From Candidatus Aminicenans sakinawicola JGI OTU-1 (GTDB lineage Bacteria > Acidobacteriota > Aminicenantia > Aminicenantales > Aminicenantaceae): DNA of 8,161 nt. Of the stretch, positions 5,975 through 8,161 are shown piece by piece. The number at the start of each line of letters is the position of its first letter. Within the stretch, counting starts at the first letter, position 1. A program made the position numbers and the translations under genes. The stretch covers positions 1 through 8,161 of the forward strand of contig AWNV01000096.1 in assembly GCA_000493965.1 (NCBI GenBank). Direction: 5' to 3'. The notes below the pieces were generated by a model that searched no databases, was not told where the DNA came from, and saw only the letters and a program-made list of their open reading frames with translations.

Positions 5975-6724
5975 ATGAAGATTAGAACACTAATTGTTGA
6001 CGATGAAGCCTTAGCGCGAGAGAGAGTAAAGCAATTTTTCCTTCCTTTCAAAGAATTTGAGATAATTGGTGAAGCCAAAGATGGAGCTCAGGCAGTGGTC
6101 ATGATTGAAGAGGAAAAGCCCGATTTGTTAATTCTTGATATCCAGATGCCAAAGCTCAATGGCTTTGAGGTATTACAAACAGTGAATGTGCCCCCTCTTT
6201 GTATTTTCGCTACAGCTTATGATAAGTACGCCATTGATGCTTTTGAAATAAACGCTATTGATTATCTTCTCAAGCCCTTCAGTCAGGAAAGATTTAATCA
6301 AGCACTTCAGAAAACAACTCAAATTATAAAAGAAAAAAGGAGTTACTTACCCAAACTGGAACAGCTTTTTACCACTTTAAGTCAAAAAACCTACTATTTG
6401 GAAAAATTGGGGGTGAAGACAGGCAAGAAGATTTCAGTGCTCAATGTAGAAGAAATAGATTGGTTTGAGGCAGACAGAGAATTAATTTACGCCCACAGTA
6501 AAGACACTCACCATCTTGTCAATTGCTCCCTCACCCAATTGGAGAAGAGGCTTAATCCTGAGATTTTTTTTCGTTGCCACCGAAGTGCCATTGTTAATCT
6601 CTCCAGGATAAAAGAGATAATACCTTGGTTCTCCGGGAGTCAACGCCTTATTTTAACTGATGGCACGGAGTTGCCTCTCAGCCGCTCTCGTGCCAAGCAG
6701 TTAAAAAGAATAATGCCATGGTGA
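5975..6724 (+). CDS. LytTR-family response regulator
   Basis: The 249-residue protein has an N-terminal receiver domain (1-120) and a C-terminal LytTR DNA-binding domain (about 140-245). The receiver has the acidic pair D9/D10, phosphoacceptor D55 in LLILDIQMPK, T80 in FATAYDKYA and K100 in DYLLKPF. All key residues are present. The LytTR domain shows the usual signatures IDWFEADREL, FFRCHRSAIVNLSRI and LPLSRSRAKQLK. Proteins of this type bind direct repeats upstream of target promoters when phosphorylated by the cognate kinase. AAGG ending at 5966 lies 8 bases before the ATG, and the 4-base gap after the kinase implies co-translation. The target genes are not shown by the sequence. The upstream redox/protease operon is one candidate, but I found no matching repeats. 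The IS element begins shortly after its stop codon. Confidence 0.93.
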   Translation: MKIRTLIVDDEALARERVKQFFLPFKEFEIIGEAKDGAQAVVMIEEEKPDLLILDIQMPKLNGFEVLQTVNVPPLCIFATAYDKYAIDAFEINAIDYLLKPFSQERFNQALQKTTQIIKEKRSYLPKLEQLFTTLSQKTYYLEKLGVKTGKKISVLNVEEIDWFEADRELIYAHSKDTHHLVNCSLTQLEKRLNPEIFFRCHRSAIVNLSRIKEIIPWFSGSQRLILTDGTELPLSRSRAKQLKRIMPW

Positions 6725-6757
6725 GATAATTTATGAATAGGTAACATGATGATGTGA

Positions 6758-6826
6758 TGCACCTCCTGCGGGAGTCGATTGTATGATAGACTACCCGCAA
6801 GGTCAAATCTAAAAAATGGAGGTGCA
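6758..6826 (+). promoter_or_regulatory. leader hairpin masking the transposase SD
   Basis: TGCACCTCC (6758-6766) is the exact reverse complement of GGAGGTGCA (6818-6826), which contains the SD of the transposase. Inside lies a second stem, TGCGGG (6767-6772) with CCCGCA (6794-6799), extended past a one-base bulge by AGTC (6773-6776) with GACT (6789-6792) and closed by a 12-base loop. In a long transcript read in from outside, the SD would be paired and translation reduced. A transcript starting inside the leader would leave it free. Confidence 0.7.
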
Positions 6827-6829
6827 CCA

Positions 6830-7426
6830 ATGAATTATATGGGAATTGACCATCACAAGCAATACTCACACATCACAATGCTTAATGAGAAGGGAAAAAA
6901 ACTCAAATCCGGAAGGGTGGCAAACTTCCGCTCAGAGCTGGAGAGGTTTCTTGATTGCAGCGGTGAGGTTAAAGCAGTTATTGAAGCCGGCCGCTCGAGC
7001 TATACCATGGTAGATCTTCTGGATGAATTAAGCATTGATGTTACTATTGCCCATCCTCTGCAGGTGAAAGCTATAGCCAAAGCGAAGATAAAGACAGATA
7101 AGCGTGACTCTTTCATGCTGGCTCATTTACTGCGTACGGATTTAATTCCTGCGGTCTATAAACGCAGTCGTGAGAATCGGGGTTATCAGCGGATTTTACG
7201 TCAGAGGGCATTTTATGTAGGCAGTACCACAAGGACAAAGAACAAAATACGAGCGCTTTTAGCCCAGCAAGGAGAGGAACTCAGGGATAAGGTTTCTCGG
7301 AAGAAGAATCTTTTTACCGGAAGTGGAGTAAAATTTCTTAAGACATTGAATTTACCTGATACAGACAAAAAGTTGCTTTCTGCTCTTTTAAAGACTTTCA
7401 ATCATTTAGAGGAGAGGAAGAAATAG
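6830..7426 (+). CDS. IS110 transposase, N-terminal catalytic half
   Basis: 198 residues encode the RuvC-like DEDD domain of an IS110-family transposase. The four acidic residues are visible: D6 in MGIDHHK, E52 in AVIEAG, and D90 and D93 in KTDKRD. A long helical coiled region follows (about 115-195). ATG 6830 has GGAGG (6818-6822) 7 bases upstream, but that SD is the 3' arm of the leader hairpin. The frame stops at TAG 7424-7426, yet the same frame continues without another stop into the Tnp20 half, giving a 338-codon reading frame of normal family length. So one nonsense codon, or a local pair of frame slips, separates the halves. The truncated product lacks the catalytic serine domain and should be inactive without read-through. 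Confidence 0.85.
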   Translation: MNYMGIDHHKQYSHITMLNEKGKKLKSGRVANFRSELERFLDCSGEVKAVIEAGRSSYTMVDLLDELSIDVTIAHPLQVKAIAKAKIKTDKRDSFMLAHLLRTDLIPAVYKRSRENRGYQRILRQRAFYVGSTTRTKNKIRALLAQQGEELRDKVSRKKNLFTGSGVKFLKTLNLPDTDKKLLSALLKTFNHLEERKK

Positions 7427-7459
7427 ACAAACGGATTAGTTGAGAAGCTTTATCAAGAG

Positions 7460-7846
7460 ATGCCTGAGGCAAGGATTATCCACACTATTTCAGGTTACGG
7501 AGTGTTTTTATCCGTATTGACAGCAGTTGAGATAGCAGACATTGAGAGATTCTCTGAAGTTTCCAAGTTTCACTCTTATGCTGGGGTTATACCTTCTACC
7601 CACAGCTCAGGGGGAAGGACTTATCATGGCAAGATCGTTAAGCAAGGCAACCGCTGGCTGCGATGGGCTGCGGTAGAAGCTGTTTGGCCTTCCCTTAAGG
7701 CTGATTTTGATATGAGATGTTTTTATAATAAATTAAAAAAGAGGAAAGGTCCAAATCCTGCAAAGGTTGCTGCAGCAAGGCGTATGTTGACTATCATCTT
7801 TCGGATGTTAAAAGAGAACCGTCCTTATATCCCATATAAAAGATGA
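7460..7846 (+). CDS. IS110 transposase, C-terminal (Tnp20) half
   Basis: This is the continuation of the same frame after the TAG at 7424-7426. It contains the helix-hairpin-helix-like HTISGYGVFLSVLTAVEI, DIERF, YAGVIPSTHSSGGRTYHGK with the conserved serine (S260 of the joined frame) before Gly, and GNRWLRWAAVEA. These are hallmarks of the transposase_20 domain, which in IS110 enzymes supplies the serine nucleophile. The first ATG after the TAG is at 7460 and has no properly spaced SD, so independent translation is doubtful. The codons from 7427 to 7459 (TNGLVEKLYQE) also belong to the domain linker. The sequence is otherwise undamaged to its TGA at 7844-7846, so the break is probably recent. 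Together the two halves make one 338-codon gene. Confidence 0.82.
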   Translation: MPEARIIHTISGYGVFLSVLTAVEIADIERFSEVSKFHSYAGVIPSTHSSGGRTYHGKIVKQGNRWLRWAAVEAVWPSLKADFDMRCFYNKLKKRKGPNPAKVAAARRMLTIIFRMLKENRPYIPYKR

Positions 7847-7856
7847 TGATAAAAAA

Positions 7857-7975
7857 ACGAATCGGCTGCCTTCAGGAAATTCCTAACGGACCGATGAGGG
7901 TTGCGTTCTTGGTATAGGTTAAGGAGCCGAGACCTGATGTTAGAGTGTGTGCGGACTTATCATTATTGTTAAGGG
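7857..7975 (+). ncRNA. candidate IS110 guide RNA (seekRNA/bridge RNA) region
   Basis: The gene-free stretch after the transposase is less AT-rich than its surroundings and has ordered short stems. ATCGG (7861-7865) pairs with CCGAT (7891-7895) around an inner AGGAAATTCCT palindrome. AGGTT (7916-7920) pairs with GACCT (7931-7935) around a 10-base loop, with one G-U pair. CTTA (7956-7959) pairs with TAAG (7970-7973), with inner CA/TG. Guide RNAs of the IS1111 group come from this position. The location and folding are suggestive; the guide loops were not identified because the element ends and target are unknown. Confidence 0.42.
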
Positions 7976-7990
7976 CACGGATAGAAGGAT

Positions 7991-8003
7991 GGTTTAAAAA
8001 ACC
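7991..8003 (+). other. small hairpin GGTTT-AAA-AAACC
   Basis: GGTTT (7991-7995) and AAACC (7999-8003) form a perfect 5-bp stem with a 3-base loop. No T-run follows. It may close the 3' end of the candidate guide RNA or mark the right end of the element; neither can be shown. Confidence 0.35.
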
Positions 8004-8020
8004 GAGAGTTGAAGGAATAA

Positions 8021-8053
8021 AAAAGAGAATCATAGAAGGAATTTCTTTTTTTT
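8021..8053 (+). terminator. weak terminator-like structure
   Basis: AAAAGAGA (8021-8028) can pair with TTTCTTTT (8042-8049) with one G-T wobble, and the T-run continues to 8053. The stem is nearly all A-T and uses part of the T-run, so any terminator here would be weak. Confidence 0.25.
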
Positions 8054-8161
8054 AAACTTACGATTTTCTCTTAATTTCATCAAATTTTCACCCTCTGAGC
8101 TGCTTCATTGAAAATGATAAACAGAAAAACATGTCCAGTCAATGAAAAACATTCAGGAAAG
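8054..8161. other. AT-rich tail with a short inverted repeat, no gene seen
   Basis: No open frame with family likeness is visible. TTCATTGA (8104-8111) is the reverse complement of TCAATGAA (8139-8146), and TCATT/AATGA (8105-8117) forms a smaller hairpin inside. These may belong to the IS right end or to a flanking promoter region. The window ends before this can be judged. Confidence 0.35.

Larger units (their letters stand above)
6740..8010 (+). mobile_element. IS110-family insertion sequence (IS1111-like layout)
   Basis: An IS110-family transposase gene, interrupted by one stop codon, has a short 5' non-coding part (about 100 bases) and a long structured 3' part (over 150 bases). In this family the RNA that guides target choice lies upstream of the transposase in the IS110 group and downstream in the IS1111 group, so the layout favours IS1111. 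I could not find terminal or subterminal inverted repeats, and target duplications are usually absent. Both ends are therefore approximate: the left is between 6725 and 6757, and the right is somewhere after about 7975. The element sits just behind the response regulator gene and does not break it. Confidence 0.7.

Noticed and set aside
5839..6078. Minus-strand frame across the kinase/regulator junction
   Set aside because: It is antisense to two well-supported genes and shows no recognisable protein pattern.
7213..7401. Minus-strand 62-codon frame in the transposase
   Set aside because: It is antisense to the conserved transposase frame, with no independent support.
7424..7426. TAG as a reassigned sense codon
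   Set aside because: The histidine kinase gene ends in TAG at 5968-5970 immediately before the regulator start, so TAG acts as a normal stop here.
6725..8161. Terminal inverted repeats of the IS
   Set aside because: I compared the left leader with the right non-coding part. The best resemblance (AACA..ATGAT against 7955-7972) needs gaps and mismatches, so I did not report it as a terminal repeat.
1..8161. CRISPR array, tRNA or rRNA genes
   Set aside because: No regularly spaced direct repeats, tRNA cloverleaf pattern with a T-loop consensus, or rRNA-like conserved blocks were seen on either strand.

Overview
The window reads as part of a bacterial chromosome that is AT-rich, with ordinary Shine-Dalgarno (SD) sites and standard stop codons. 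A remnant of an anaerobe-type oxidative stress gene (rubrerythrin) and a multi-cluster iron-sulphur membrane protein suggest an anaerobe or microaerophile. Nothing in the sequence fixes a phylum, and I do not name one.

Region 1 (1-760) is a gene graveyard. It holds a possible short scrap of an ABC-F ATPase (about 126-182), the C-terminal tail of a YfcE/MJ0936-type metallophosphoesterase (about 188-418), a hairpin across that gene's stop codon, a terminator-like hairpin (478-495), a perfect 18-bp palindrome (538-555), and on the minus strand the first ~33 codons of a rubrerythrin that then runs into unrelated sequence.

Region 2 (about 896-4627) is a compact plus-strand run of five genes, probably one operon. 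In order they are a NapH-like polytopic membrane protein with three CxxxC motifs and two [4Fe-4S] ferredoxin motifs, a 70-residue single-span membrane protein, a secreted TPR protein, a CcdA/DsbD-like six-helix thiol-redox membrane protein, and a CPBP (CAAX-like) intramembrane protease. The first and fourth genes together suggest a route carrying electrons between cytoplasmic Fe-S carriers and thiols outside the membrane. This is inference; no thioredoxin-like partner is visible here.

Region 3 (4628-6724) has a 302-base spacer ending in a likely promoter, then a LytS-type sensor histidine kinase and, 4 bases later, its LytTR response regulator. They form a clear two-component pair.

Region 4 (about 6740 to 8010 or beyond) is an IS110-family insertion sequence. 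Its DEDD transposase frame is full length but broken by one in-frame TAG codon. A nested hairpin in the leader can mask the transposase ribosome binding site. The long structured stretch after the gene is where an IS1111-type guide RNA (seekRNA/bridge RNA) would be expected. The last ~100 bases hold only weak repeats.
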